NCBI GenBank assembly: GCA_002331625.1
Contig: DCZN01000065.1
Location: 21,554 to 51,061 of the forward strand
Direction of reading: 5' to 3'
Length of the DNA: 29,508 nt
Source: Nitrospira sp. UBA2083
GTDB taxonomy: Bacteria; Nitrospirota; Nitrospiria; Nitrospirales; Nitrospiraceae
Under the pieces are notes generated by a model. That model was given only the letters and a program-made list of their open reading frames with translations. It was not told where the DNA came from and searched no databases. Shown piece by piece: positions 9,238-16,378 of this stretch; positions within the stretch are counted from its first letter, which is position 1; each line of letters starts with the position of its first letter. The position numbers and the translations under genes are program-made.

Positions 9238-9288
9238 ACTACGTATGGAAACTCTTCCTCGTATAGCACGAGGAACTACGTACACCAA
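9238..9288 (-). promoter_or_regulatory. Promoter with operator-like repeats upstream of the 9216 lipoprotein gene
   Basis: On the minus strand TTGGTG (9283-9288) lies 17 bases before TATACG (9260-9265). An 8-bp inverted repeat TTCCTCGT / ACGAGGAA (9255-9262 and 9268-9275, 5-base loop) covers the -10 box, and the direct repeat ACTACGTA occurs on both sides (9238-9245 and 9275-9282). The layout suggests a regulator binding site that would occlude the promoter. Confidence 0.4.
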
Positions 9289-9367
9289 CTAAAATGACTT
9301 TTTTCGTTGGACTCTGATTGCGTATCACTGGCACACTGCTCAGTATCCGTGTTGGACATTACTGATC

Positions 9368-10192
9368 GTGGATTACTCGCTCACTATTCTCGGATCCGGT
9401 TACACGGCTAAGTTTCTCTTGCCGCTCGCCGCCCCTCGTTATGCGCAGGTCTTCGCCACCAGTCGAGATCCTGATCGACACCTGAGTCATCTACAACCTG
9501 ACCAACGAATACGCTTCGACCTGACACGACCTGAGACATGGCAGGCCATTCCTCCATCAACGGATATACTCTGGTGCTTCCCTGCTGTCCCGATTGAGTT
9601 GGTTCAGCGGTTTGCCGACGTCGCATCGTTACGGACTCGCCGACTGGTGGTGCTCGGCAGTACCTCCGCTTACGACGACCGTGCCTCAACCGAGTACCCT
9701 CCAGTCTGGGTCGACGAAACAGCCGACATTGACATCGTAAAACCTCGTGTACAGGGTGAAGAATTCTTGCGAACATCCTACGGCGCAATTGTATTGCGAG
9801 TTGCCGGAATCTACGGACCAGGTCGCAATCCCGTCGAGTGGATCAGATCGGGTCGAGTCGCCCGCTCACGTAAATATGTCAACCTGATTCACGTCGAGGA
9901 TTTGGCTGCGACCTGCCTTGCGGCGCTCAGACAGGGTGCGGAGCACGGGATCTACAACGTCAGCGATGGCACCCCGAGAACCTGGGAAGAGATTTGTGAG
10001 GCAGCAGAGCGATGGTGGGGAGTGCGATCCACCGCTCCTCCGGAGCCGACGCAAACTGGGAAGCGGGTATCAAACAAACGGATGTGCGAGTTGCTGAATG
10101 TGGATGGGACAGGATTGCGCCATCGCGATTTGTTCGAGGTGCTTGAGCAGTTACAGAAGAGTTCTCTCAACGAAGCAGGGCCATCACGGTAA
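9368..10192 (+). CDS. NAD(P)-dependent SDR/epimerase-like protein
   Basis: An extended/atypical short-chain dehydrogenase of 274 residues starting at GTG. The N-terminal nucleotide-binding loop is LGSGYTAKF (glycines 9 and 11). The usual active-site region reads VVLGSTSAYDD: the Ser/Tyr pattern is there, but the Lys expected four residues after Tyr is absent. Later motifs VLRVAGIYGPGRN and NLIHVEDLA are typical of NAD-dependent epimerase/dehydratase proteins (YeeZ-like group). The substrate is unknown. Its 3' end overlaps the 3' end of the convergent protease gene by 26 bases. Confidence 0.8.
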   Translation: MDYSLTILGSGYTAKFLLPLAAPRYAQVFATSRDPDRHLSHLQPDQRIRFDLTRPETWQAIPPSTDILWCFPAVPIELVQRFADVASLRTRRLVVLGSTSAYDDRASTEYPPVWVDETADIDIVKPRVQGEEFLRTSYGAIVLRVAGIYGPGRNPVEWIRSGRVARSRKYVNLIHVEDLAATCLAALRQGAEHGIYNVSDGTPRTWEEICEAAERWWGVRSTAPPEPTQTGKRVSNKRMCELLNVDGTGLRHRDLFEVLEQLQKSSLNEAGPSR

Positions 10193-11663
10193 GACACACG
10201 AGCAGGTTATTGAGCGCGTGGGCGATCATCCCGGGGACCAGACTCCCCGTCCGTTCGTAGATCCAGGCCCAGAGGAATCCACTCCAAAACACGCTGATGA
10301 ATCCAATCACACTATACCCATGGGCCAGCGCGAAGAGACTGGTACTGATCACGGCAGCCGGGAAGAAATCAAACCGGCGGCGCAGCATCGCAAACAGCAA
10401 CCCGCGAAACGCCAGTTCCTCAAAGATTGGGGCCAAGAGCACGTACTCGAGGACACTCACGGCGAGTTGTGCTGGTGCTCCCCACACGAGATCCTGATCA
10501 AACCATTCGGTCCAGTGGTTACTCACATGGAAGGCCTCGGCCGCTCGGCCCATCAGCCATTCACCCCACAGCCCAGCCGCGACGACTGCCAGCACGATGC
10601 AGGCGAGGCGTCCAAGATTGCCTTGTTGAAGTTCCAAACCAAAGCCGTTTGAAAATGTCAGGCCGGCAGGCTTGAGCAATTGAACATAGGCAAGGAGCAG
10701 CAGCGGCAGATAGGCCAAAGGAATGGTCAACACCCGCCATGCGGCATGCTCAAATGATGGAGTCGTGAGTATCACCGCGGTCAGAATGACTCCGAATGCG
10801 CCGCCTCGGAGAATGACCGCCGCAGCGGTTTCACCAGACCACAGGGGGGGAACGCCTGGGAGATGGAGACGGAGAATATCCATTCGCTGTCCCCGCAATC
10901 TGACCACACCCAGCAGCATGACCGACCCAATTGCCACACACATCACTTCGAATGCGATCAACGGACGAATCCATTGCTGCACTCGATCCTCCCCGGCTGC
11001 ACGTTGTGTCTCAATCGTGGCCAGGAGATCCTGATCACCTGCATGTTGTGCCAACCGCGCGGCCAGATGATTGTAGAACCACCCGCTCGGCAATGCTTCC
11101 GCCAGCGTGGCTTGTAACTCGGTTTCCTGTGTTCTCTCGAGCGACTGTGTCCCATACGCGGCTTCAATCAGCTGACCGAAGAGCACGGTCGAGGTCCCAC
11201 GGCCTTGCCAGCTCTTGGCTTCGGCAACTGCGCCCCCTTCATATCCGGACTCCCCCAGCAGGATGGCCAGCTGAAGTTTGGCGACCGGATCATCGGTCGT
11301 CTGCACCAGTTCCCGATACCACTCAATGGCTTGTTCCTTGGTTTCAGCAGGACTGCCCATGGTCCAATCAACCAGCCATTGCTGCCATTCCGGTGCCTGA
11401 CGAAGGCCGTCCTGTGCTTCCAACATCCGGCTGACCATGAGGTGAAGCGCGCGATCCGGGTCCTCAAAACGTTGGAGTTTTGGAACGGTTACCGAAAGCC
11501 AGAGAACCGCCCCGAGCGCCGCCATCAGCAGGCCGGCGCAGAGCCCGCTGACCACCAGAGACCATCGGGAACTATACGGAGCGATCGGTTGCTCAGGGAC
11601 GAGCCGTTCGTCGCGTTGCGGAAGGTCTGGCAGTTTTCCGATCGACAGTGCCTGTTCGCGCAT
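10167..11663 (-). CDS. CPBP-family intramembrane metalloprotease (CAAX-protease-like)
   Basis: A membrane protein of 498 residues. The C-terminal domain carries the three CPBP motifs: EELAFRG (Glu415-Glu416, Arg420), the His in FALAHG (His448) and the His in MIAHALNN (His482), which make the presumed metal site within the membrane. About five to eight TM helices surround it. The first third contains one TM helix (about 35-58) and a roughly 170-residue soluble region with helical repeats (..AIEWYRELVQTTDDPVAK..) reminiscent of TPR-like helices, which would lie outside the membrane; this extension is longer than in most CPBP proteins. I chose the ATG at 11663 rather than the one at 11726 because a good promoter lies directly upstream of it, within the longer frame. 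Confidence 0.82.
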   Translation of the reverse strand: MREQALSIGKLPDLPQRDERLVPEQPIAPYSSRWSLVVSGLCAGLLMAALGAVLWLSVTVPKLQRFEDPDRALHLMVSRMLEAQDGLRQAPEWQQWLVDWTMGSPAETKEQAIEWYRELVQTTDDPVAKLQLAILLGESGYEGGAVAEAKSWQGRGTSTVLFGQLIEAAYGTQSLERTQETELQATLAEALPSGWFYNHLAARLAQHAGDQDLLATIETQRAAGEDRVQQWIRPLIAFEVMCVAIGSVMLLGVVRLRGQRMDILRLHLPGVPPLWSGETAAAVILRGGAFGVILTAVILTTPSFEHAAWRVLTIPLAYLPLLLLAYVQLLKPAGLTFSNGFGLELQQGNLGRLACIVLAVVAAGLWGEWLMGRAAEAFHVSNHWTEWFDQDLVWGAPAQLAVSVLEYVLLAPIFEELAFRGLLFAMLRRRFDFFPAAVISTSLFALAHGYSVIGFISVFWSGFLWAWIYERTGSLVPGMIAHALNNLLVCLTVMALLR

Positions 11664-11672
11664 GAGTGGCCG

Positions 11673-11700
11673 ACTATACCACGGGCTTCCATCCTGCCAA
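11673..11700 (-). promoter_or_regulatory. Sigma70-like promoter of the CPBP protease gene, nearly leaderless
   Basis: On the minus strand TTGGCA (11695-11700) and TATAGT (11673-11678), each 5 of 6 consensus bases, are 16 bases apart. The predicted transcript start is about 3 bases before the ATG at 11663, with no ribosome binding site. Confidence 0.5.
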
Positions 11701-11714
11701 ATCCCCTCAAAGTA

Positions 11715-11751
11715 GCTATGACGCACGTCCTGAGAGTGTTTCTCACATAGC
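11715..11751. repeat. Bulged inverted repeat between divergent genes
   Basis: GCTATG (11715-11720) pairs with CATAGC (11746-11751), and TGAGA (11731-11735) pairs with TCTCA (11741-11745) around a GTGTT loop; ten bases bulge on the left side only. It lies between the divergent promoters of the protease and aminotransferase genes and could be a regulator site or a chance structure. Confidence 0.3.
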
Positions 11752-11770
11752 CTTACCCATCGGACTTGGC

Positions 11771-11776
11771 TATACT
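11771..11776 (+). promoter_or_regulatory. Possible -10 box of the aminotransferase gene
   Basis: TATACT (5 of 6 consensus bases) lies about 30 bases before the ATG at 11807. No convincing -35 box is seen at 16-18 bases spacing, so the call is tentative. Confidence 0.3.
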
Positions 11777-11806
11777 AACCGCGCAAGATTCACGGAACAC
11801 ATCTGC

Positions 11807-12985
11807 ATGGAACCCTTTTTTCCCCCACGGCGACTGCTCTTGGGACCAGGTCCTAGCATGGTCCATCGACGCGTACTCCACGCTTTGGCCACTCCGCTTG
11901 TCGGCCATTTGGACCCGGCCTTCTTGGGACTGATGACCGACGTGCAAGCTCTCTTGCGCCTTATCTTCTCCACGTCGAATCACATGACGATTGCCCTTTC
12001 CGGGACCGGATCAGCCGGTATGGAAGCCGCCGTGGTCAATATCGTTGAACCAGGCGACGCCGTCGTCGTGGGTGTCAACGGTGTGTTTGGCACTCGACTG
12101 GCCACAGTCGTTGAGCGCTGCGGAGGCAAGGCGATTCGGTTGGAGGTGCCGTGGGGCCAGGTGATCGAACCGGAGATGATTGCCACGACACTTCAACGGT
12201 CGAGTCCGGTCAAGGCCGTCGTCCTGGTCCACGCTGAAACATCGACGGGGGCCTGGCAACCCCTCAAACCAATCGGTGCCCTCTGTCGTCAGTACAACGC
12301 GCTGCTGATCGTCGATGCGGTGACATCGCTGGGTGGCATCCCTGTGGAAGTCGACCAGTGGGGCATAGACGTCTGCTACAGCGCCACGCAAAAATGTCTC
12401 AGTTGCCCGCCTGGGTTGGCTCCCTTGACGCTCAGTGAGCGTGCCCGTGCGGTCATCAAGCATCGTCGTGTTCCCTGTCACAGCTGGTATCTTGATCTGT
12501 CCTTGATTGCCGATTATTGGACGGAGCACAACCGTGCCTATCATCACACGGCACCGATCTCGATGGTCTATGCCCTACGGGAGGCCTTGCGCCTGATCGA
12601 GGAAGAAGGGCTTCCAGCCCGCTTTGCTCGCCATCAATTGAACAGCCGCGCACTGCTGGCAGGACTGATGGCGCTCGACCTCGACCCGTTACCTCCTCCC
12701 AATCAAAGGCTTCCCACACTCATATGCGTCACCGTTCCGGCACACATCGAGGAGGCGTCCGTCCGCTCCCAGCTGCTGGAGCGATTCGGGATCGAAATCG
12801 GAGGAGGCCTCGGCCCGCTCAAGGGCAAAGTCTGGAGAATCGGACTCATGGGAGAATCCTCAACGGAGGCCAATGTGCTGACGCTCCTGAACGCGATTGA
12901 AGAGATCGGTATTCGAAGCGGATGGGTTTCGACTCCCGGCGCTGCGCTGCAGGCGGCTGCACATATCTATAGTGGAGGTCGATAG
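11807..12985 (+). CDS. Class V aminotransferase, alanine-glyoxylate/serine-pyruvate type
   Basis: A PLP enzyme of 392 residues. The N-terminus LLLGPGPSMVH, the PLP phosphate region SGTGSAGMEAAV, the cofactor-binding Asp170 in LLIVDAVTSLGG and the Schiff-base lysine Lys196 in SATQKCLSCPPG are those of the alanine-glyoxylate aminotransferase family, which moves amino groups from alanine or serine to glyoxylate or pyruvate. The ATG at 11807 gives the family's usual N-terminus; the frame extends further left but without similarity. Three bases separate its stop from the following amidohydrolase start, so the two are co-transcribed. In autotrophs such enzymes often serve photorespiration-like C2 metabolism or serine metabolism; the exact substrate cannot be read from sequence. 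Confidence 0.88.
   Translation: MEPFFPPRRLLLGPGPSMVHRRVLHALATPLVGHLDPAFLGLMTDVQALLRLIFSTSNHMTIALSGTGSAGMEAAVVNIVEPGDAVVVGVNGVFGTRLATVVERCGGKAIRLEVPWGQVIEPEMIATTLQRSSPVKAVVLVHAETSTGAWQPLKPIGALCRQYNALLIVDAVTSLGGIPVEVDQWGIDVCYSATQKCLSCPPGLAPLTLSERARAVIKHRRVPCHSWYLDLSLIADYWTEHNRAYHHTAPISMVYALREALRLIEEEGLPARFARHQLNSRALLAGLMALDLDPLPPPNQRLPTLICVTVPAHIEEASVRSQLLERFGIEIGGGLGPLKGKVWRIGLMGESSTEANVLTLLNAIEEIGIRSGWVSTPGAALQAAAHIYSGGR
12974..12979 (+). promoter_or_regulatory. Ribosome binding site of the amidohydrolase gene
   Basis: GGAGGT lies nine bases before the GTG at 12989, inside the last codons of the aminotransferase gene. It supports the GTG start and translational linkage of the pair. Confidence 0.6.
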
Positions 12986-12988
12986 ATT

Positions 12989-14197
12989 GTGACGATCGCC
13001 ATTCATCATGCGCGCCTGATCGATGGGACGGGAGCGGTCCAAGAGGGCGTGACGCTCCTCGTGCGTGGTGCGAAGATTGCCGCAGTGGGGCCCAGTAGGG
13101 ATGTCACTATTCCCAAAGGCGCTGCCCGTATCGACGGCCGTGGCCTTTCAATTATTCCCGGGCTCATCGACTGTCATGTCCACCTGTGTTTGGGCGGCGA
13201 GCCGGACGTCGTCGGCACACTCGAATCAGAACAGCCATCCTATACGTTACTGAAGTCAGCCGCCCATGCGAAGGCAACCATCGACGCTGGATTTACCACC
13301 GTCCGTGACGTTGGCTCTCGGGATCACTCCATTTTTACGCTGAAGCAGGCCATCGAGTCGGGCGTGATGCCTGGGCCCCGCATCGTCGGTGCAGGACTCG
13401 CGATCTGCATGATCGGCGGCCACGCACGGTTCATCGGTCAAGAGGTTGAAGGAACAGAACAGGTCAGGCGGGTTGTGGCTGAGCAGGTGGCTGCTGGCGC
13501 TGGCGTCATTAAAGTCATTGCGTCGGGGGGAGTACTGACGCCAGGCACCTCACCGGATGATGCCCAGATGACCCTGGAGGAGTTGGCCGCTGCAGTCGAT
13601 GAGGCGCAGCGGGCCGGGAAACGAGTCGCCGCCCACGCGCATGGTGCTGCCGGTATGAAGAACGCGATCAATGCGGGAGTGCGATCAATCGAACATGCCA
13701 CGTTGCTGGACGATGAGTCGGGGACACTCATGAAGCGATATGGCGTCTACATGGTGCCGACCCTCTCCGCTCTGGCGACCACTGCGGCCTGCCGACATGG
13801 CTGCGGCATTCCAGACAGTGCCTTGGAGAAAGCCAGATCCATGACCAAGCGGCACCACGCCAGCTTCAAGGCGGCCCATCGGAGCGGCATCGCCATTGCC
13901 ATGGGCACCGACGCGGGAACCCCATTCAATTACCATGGGGAGAACGCGCAGGAGCTTGAACGGATGGTCGCGCTGGGTATGACACCCATGGAGGCTCTTG
14001 TTGCTTCAACGGCTGCAGCCGCCCAGCTCATTGGCATTCACGATTCCGTTGGAACACTCACCAAAGGAATGGAAGCAGACCTTGTGATTCTCAAGGGCAA
14101 TCCACTTCGACGGATTGATGTGCTGCGAGACCCTGACAAGATCATGGGTGTGATGAAGGCCGGGATGTTTGTGTCGGGACCACTCTTGAAGGCGTGA
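12989..14197 (+). CDS. Metal-dependent amidohydrolase (imidazolonepropionase/Xaa-Pro dipeptidase-like)
   Basis: An amidohydrolase-superfamily enzyme of 402 residues with a complete binuclear metal site: HVH (His63, His65) in GLIDCHVHLC, a carboxylatable lysine Lys175 in GVIKVIASGG, histidines in VAAHAHG (216, 218) and SIEHA (His236), and Asp308 in MGTDAGTPF. The C-terminal small barrel motif GTLTKGMEADLVILKGNPL is typical of cytosolic members that hydrolyse cyclic amides or prolyl dipeptides. The precise substrate is unknown. The GTG start is set by a strong ribosome binding site and by the stop of the preceding gene three bases before. The stop codon lies inside the first copy of a heptamer repeat. 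Confidence 0.88.
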   Translation: MTIAIHHARLIDGTGAVQEGVTLLVRGAKIAAVGPSRDVTIPKGAARIDGRGLSIIPGLIDCHVHLCLGGEPDVVGTLESEQPSYTLLKSAAHAKATIDAGFTTVRDVGSRDHSIFTLKQAIESGVMPGPRIVGAGLAICMIGGHARFIGQEVEGTEQVRRVVAEQVAAGAGVIKVIASGGVLTPGTSPDDAQMTLEELAAAVDEAQRAGKRVAAHAHGAAGMKNAINAGVRSIEHATLLDDESGTLMKRYGVYMVPTLSALATTAACRHGCGIPDSALEKARSMTKRHHASFKAAHRSGIAIAMGTDAGTPFNYHGENAQELERMVALGMTPMEALVASTAAAAQLIGIHDSVGTLTKGMEADLVILKGNPLRRIDVLRDPDKIMGVMKAGMFVSGPLLKA

Positions 14198-14285
14198 AAC
14201 GTGAAATGTGAAACGTAAAGGGTAAGAGTAGGACCAATCCCGCTCATCTCTCCACCCCTCACTTCTTACTGTTCGCCGTTCATGT
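14194..14285. repeat. GTGAAAC heptamer tandem repeat with imperfect inverted partner
   Basis: Three tandem heptamers, GTGAAAC (14194-14200), GTGAAAT (14201-14207) and GTGAAAC (14208-14214), begin in the amidohydrolase stop codon. The segment continuing to GGTAAGAGT (to about 14229) is imperfectly complementary to the stretch about 14262-14283 (CTTCTTACTG..CCGTTCAT). It fills the gap between two convergent genes and probably folds into a long stem, a REP-like or terminator-like element. Confidence 0.5.
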
Positions 14286-14924
14286 CTAATGCCGTTCATA
14301 AAACAATTCCAGCGCCGATGCGTATCCGTGGATGCGGCCCTTGTGCACACTCTCTTCCAGACGAGATCGGAGGGAGCGAATTCCTCCTTCATCACCTCGT
14401 TTCACCAGTCCCTGTGAGAGCAGCATTTCGGTCGCCACCTCGACAAGCCGTTGCGTTCGTTGATTCATCTCTTCCGTCACCACATCACGCATGATTTCTG
14501 ATGCTCGTGCCGTCACCACCGATTCAAGAAACGAATCGTACCCCTGCTCACGGATGGTTCGCTCGCGAATCACGCTCAATTCGGCTCTCACTCGTGCCAC
14601 GTTCTGCATGAGGATCGCGAAGACTTCTTTTCTGCCCTCGTTGAACAGCTTCCGTTCGATGTCCTCACGAATGAGGCCGAGATCAACCGCCGCAGCACGA
14701 GGCTCCTCTCCCCAGCACAGCCGATCGTAGCTCCTGCGTTTTTCAGCATCACCCACGATCTCATAGGCGACATTGATTTCTCGAATCCGTTCCTCGGCGT
14801 CGGCCTTGTGAGGATTCCGGTCGGGATGGTGTTCAAAGACCAGTTTGCGATAGGCCTTTTTGATGTCTTCGTCGGAGGCCTCTCGCGAGACACCCAAAAT
14901 TCGATAGTAATCCATGCGCAACAT
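14286..14924 (-). CDS. J-domain (DnaJ-like) co-chaperone
   Basis: A cytoplasmic protein of 212 residues. The J domain fills the first 70 residues (MDYYRILGVS..., HPD at 33-35 in FEHHPDRNPHK, AYEIVGDAEKR), so it should stimulate an Hsp70 (DnaK). The remainder is a charged helical tail with no Gly/Phe region, zinc centre or DnaJ C-terminal domain, making it a class C J protein. I set the start at the ATG at 14924 (an alternative is 14915): a -10-like box is placed just upstream and the longer reading to 15014 adds no recognisable sequence. Partner and client are not visible from context. Confidence 0.87.
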   Translation of the reverse strand: MLRMDYYRILGVSREASDEDIKKAYRKLVFEHHPDRNPHKADAEERIREINVAYEIVGDAEKRRSYDRLCWGEEPRAAAVDLGLIREDIERKLFNEGRKEVFAILMQNVARVRAELSVIRERTIREQGYDSFLESVVTARASEIMRDVVTEEMNQRTQRLVEVATEMLLSQGLVKRGDEGGIRSLRSRLEESVHKGRIHGYASALELFYERH

Positions 14925-14930
14925 GGCGCG

Positions 14931-14936
14931 ACTATA
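14931..14936 (-). promoter_or_regulatory. -10 box of the J-domain gene, predicted leaderless
   Basis: On the minus strand TATAGT ends six bases before the ATG at 14924, the same arrangement as at 11673. The -35 region at 17-base spacing (GTGAAG) is weak, so this rests mainly on the -10 box and its position. Confidence 0.35.
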
Positions 14937-15016
14937 ACACGGCGCGTTGAGTGCTTCACCTTGACTCCTACCGTGAACAACTCTAGCCTGTCGCGACCAA
15001 TGTATCCCCTGCACTC

Positions 15017-15037
15017 TCAGCGTTCAGCGCTCGGCAG
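15017..15037. repeat. TCAGCGT heptamer repeat
   Basis: Three adjacent heptamers, TCAGCGT (15017-15023), TCAGCGC (15024-15030) and the diverged TCGGCAG (15031-15037), lie in the gap between the divergent J-domain and MFS genes. Confidence 0.35.
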
Positions 15038-15073
15038 TGAACCGGTGCGCTATCTCAGTCGCGAGGCTCATCC

Positions 15074-16339
15074 GTGAGTACGCGGTCTTGGCGATCCGGT
15101 GTCACATCCTATCAATGGCTGGTCCTTTTTGTGGCCTGGCTGGGATGGGTGTTCGATGCAATGGACGCGACAATTTACGCCATTGTCTTGCATCCGGCCC
15201 TGCACGATCTGCTGCACACCGCGAGTGTCCCGCCGACTGCCGAGCAAATCGGTTGGTATGGCGGCATGATCTTTTCCATTTTTCTGATCGGTTGGGCGAT
15301 CGGCGGCATTTCGTTTGGAATCATGGCCGATCGATTCGGCAGAACGAAGGTCCTCATCGCCACGATCATTATCTATGCCGTCTTCACCGGTGCCGCTGCG
15401 TTAGCAGAAACCTGGTGGCATCTCGCGGCATCCCGTTTCTTGACCGCACTCGGCATCGGTGGCGAATGGGCAGCGGGGGCTGCCATCGTGGCCGAAACAT
15501 GGCCTGAAGACAAACGAGCCAAGGCGGCGGGCATTCTCCAATCAGCATGGGCTGTTGGGTTTTTTCTTGCAGCCACGATGAATCTGACTCTGAAAGACAC
15601 GTATGGCTGGCGAGGATTGTTCGTCATTGGGATCGTTCCGGCTTTCGTCGCGCTCTTGGTTCGCTGGTGGGTCAAGGAGCCTGAGCGTTGGACCCATGCG
15701 CATGAGCAGAACGCTGTTCCCCTGACCGCTATCTTTCGTGGTGACTTACGTCGAGCGACAGTCGTGGGTTCAGCGCTGGCGTTCGTGGCGGTATTCGGAC
15801 TCTGGGGCTCGACCAATTGGGCCCCGACCCTGATCCGTGAATTGCCGGACTTGAAGGGACAAGAGCCGGCTACTCTCACCAAATATGTAAGTTACGCCAT
15901 TATGGCGCTCAATGCCGGGGCGATCTTCGGCTATCTCGGCTTTGGTCCCCTTGCCGATCGCTTTGGGCGGCGACCGGTGTTCGCCTTCATGTGCCTCGGC
16001 AGTTTCATCATGTTGCCGGTGACCTACTTGCTGCCTTCCAGTTACACCGGCGTCTTAATGCTCCTGCCGATCTTGGGATTCTTTAACAATGGGATCTTCA
16101 GCGGGTTTCCGATCTATCTCCCGGAGCTGTATCCGACACAGGTACGGGCGACCGGTGCCGGCTTCTGTTTCAACGCCGGACGTGTGTTGGCCTCGGTTTC
16201 CCCTTTTCTCACAGGCTGGTTGGTGACGACCTTGGGCACATTTGGGCGGGCAGCCAGTACTGTTGCGCTGATCTATCTCGTTGGACTTGTTGTGCTTTTC
16301 TTCGCCCCAGAAACGAAGGGCCGACGTCTCCCTGATTAG
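15074..16339 (+). CDS. Major facilitator superfamily transporter, metabolite:H+ symporter type
   Basis: An inner-membrane transporter of 421 residues with about 12 TM helices. It has two copies of the MFS motif A in the cytoplasmic loops after helices 2 and 8: GIMADRFGRTKVL and GPLADRFGRRPVF, plus LTALGIGGEWAAGA in helix 4, typical of the sialate/aromatic acid/sugar-acid symporter group. The N-terminal WLGWVFDAMDATIYA and the PELYPTQVRATGAG stretch near helix 10 also fit that group. The substrate is unknown; organic acids are likely. The GTG start has GAGG seven bases upstream. It lies divergent from the J-domain gene; the following gene starts 39 bases later. Confidence 0.88.
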   Translation: MSTRSWRSGVTSYQWLVLFVAWLGWVFDAMDATIYAIVLHPALHDLLHTASVPPTAEQIGWYGGMIFSIFLIGWAIGGISFGIMADRFGRTKVLIATIIIYAVFTGAAALAETWWHLAASRFLTALGIGGEWAAGAAIVAETWPEDKRAKAAGILQSAWAVGFFLAATMNLTLKDTYGWRGLFVIGIVPAFVALLVRWWVKEPERWTHAHEQNAVPLTAIFRGDLRRATVVGSALAFVAVFGLWGSTNWAPTLIRELPDLKGQEPATLTKYVSYAIMALNAGAIFGYLGFGPLADRFGRRPVFAFMCLGSFIMLPVTYLLPSSYTGVLMLLPILGFFNNGIFSGFPIYLPELYPTQVRATGAGFCFNAGRVLASVSPFLTGWLVTTLGTFGRAASTVALIYLVGLVVLFFAPETKGRRLPD

Positions 16340-16342
16340 CCC

Positions 16343-16371
16343 TTGACTTGGGAACATCCGAGCTTTATCTC
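16343..16371 (+). promoter_or_regulatory. Possible promoter of the 16379 gene
   Basis: TTGACT (16343-16348) lies 17 bases before TATCTC (16366-16371). The -10 box is weak, but it ends 7 bases before the ATG at 16379, which again would give a leaderless transcript. A TTG start at 16343 for the same frame is less likely because it would use the -35 box as codons. Confidence 0.3.
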
Positions 16372-16378
16372 TTTAACT

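Noticed and set aside
10931..11434. Plus-strand open frame of 167 codons opposite the CPBP protease gene
   Set aside because: It is antisense to the protease, has no recognisable motif and overlaps it fully.
14961..14989. TTGACT-N17-TAGCCT as promoter of the MFS gene
   Set aside because: The -10 part matches only 3 of 6 bases and it is about 85 bases from the start; too weak to call.
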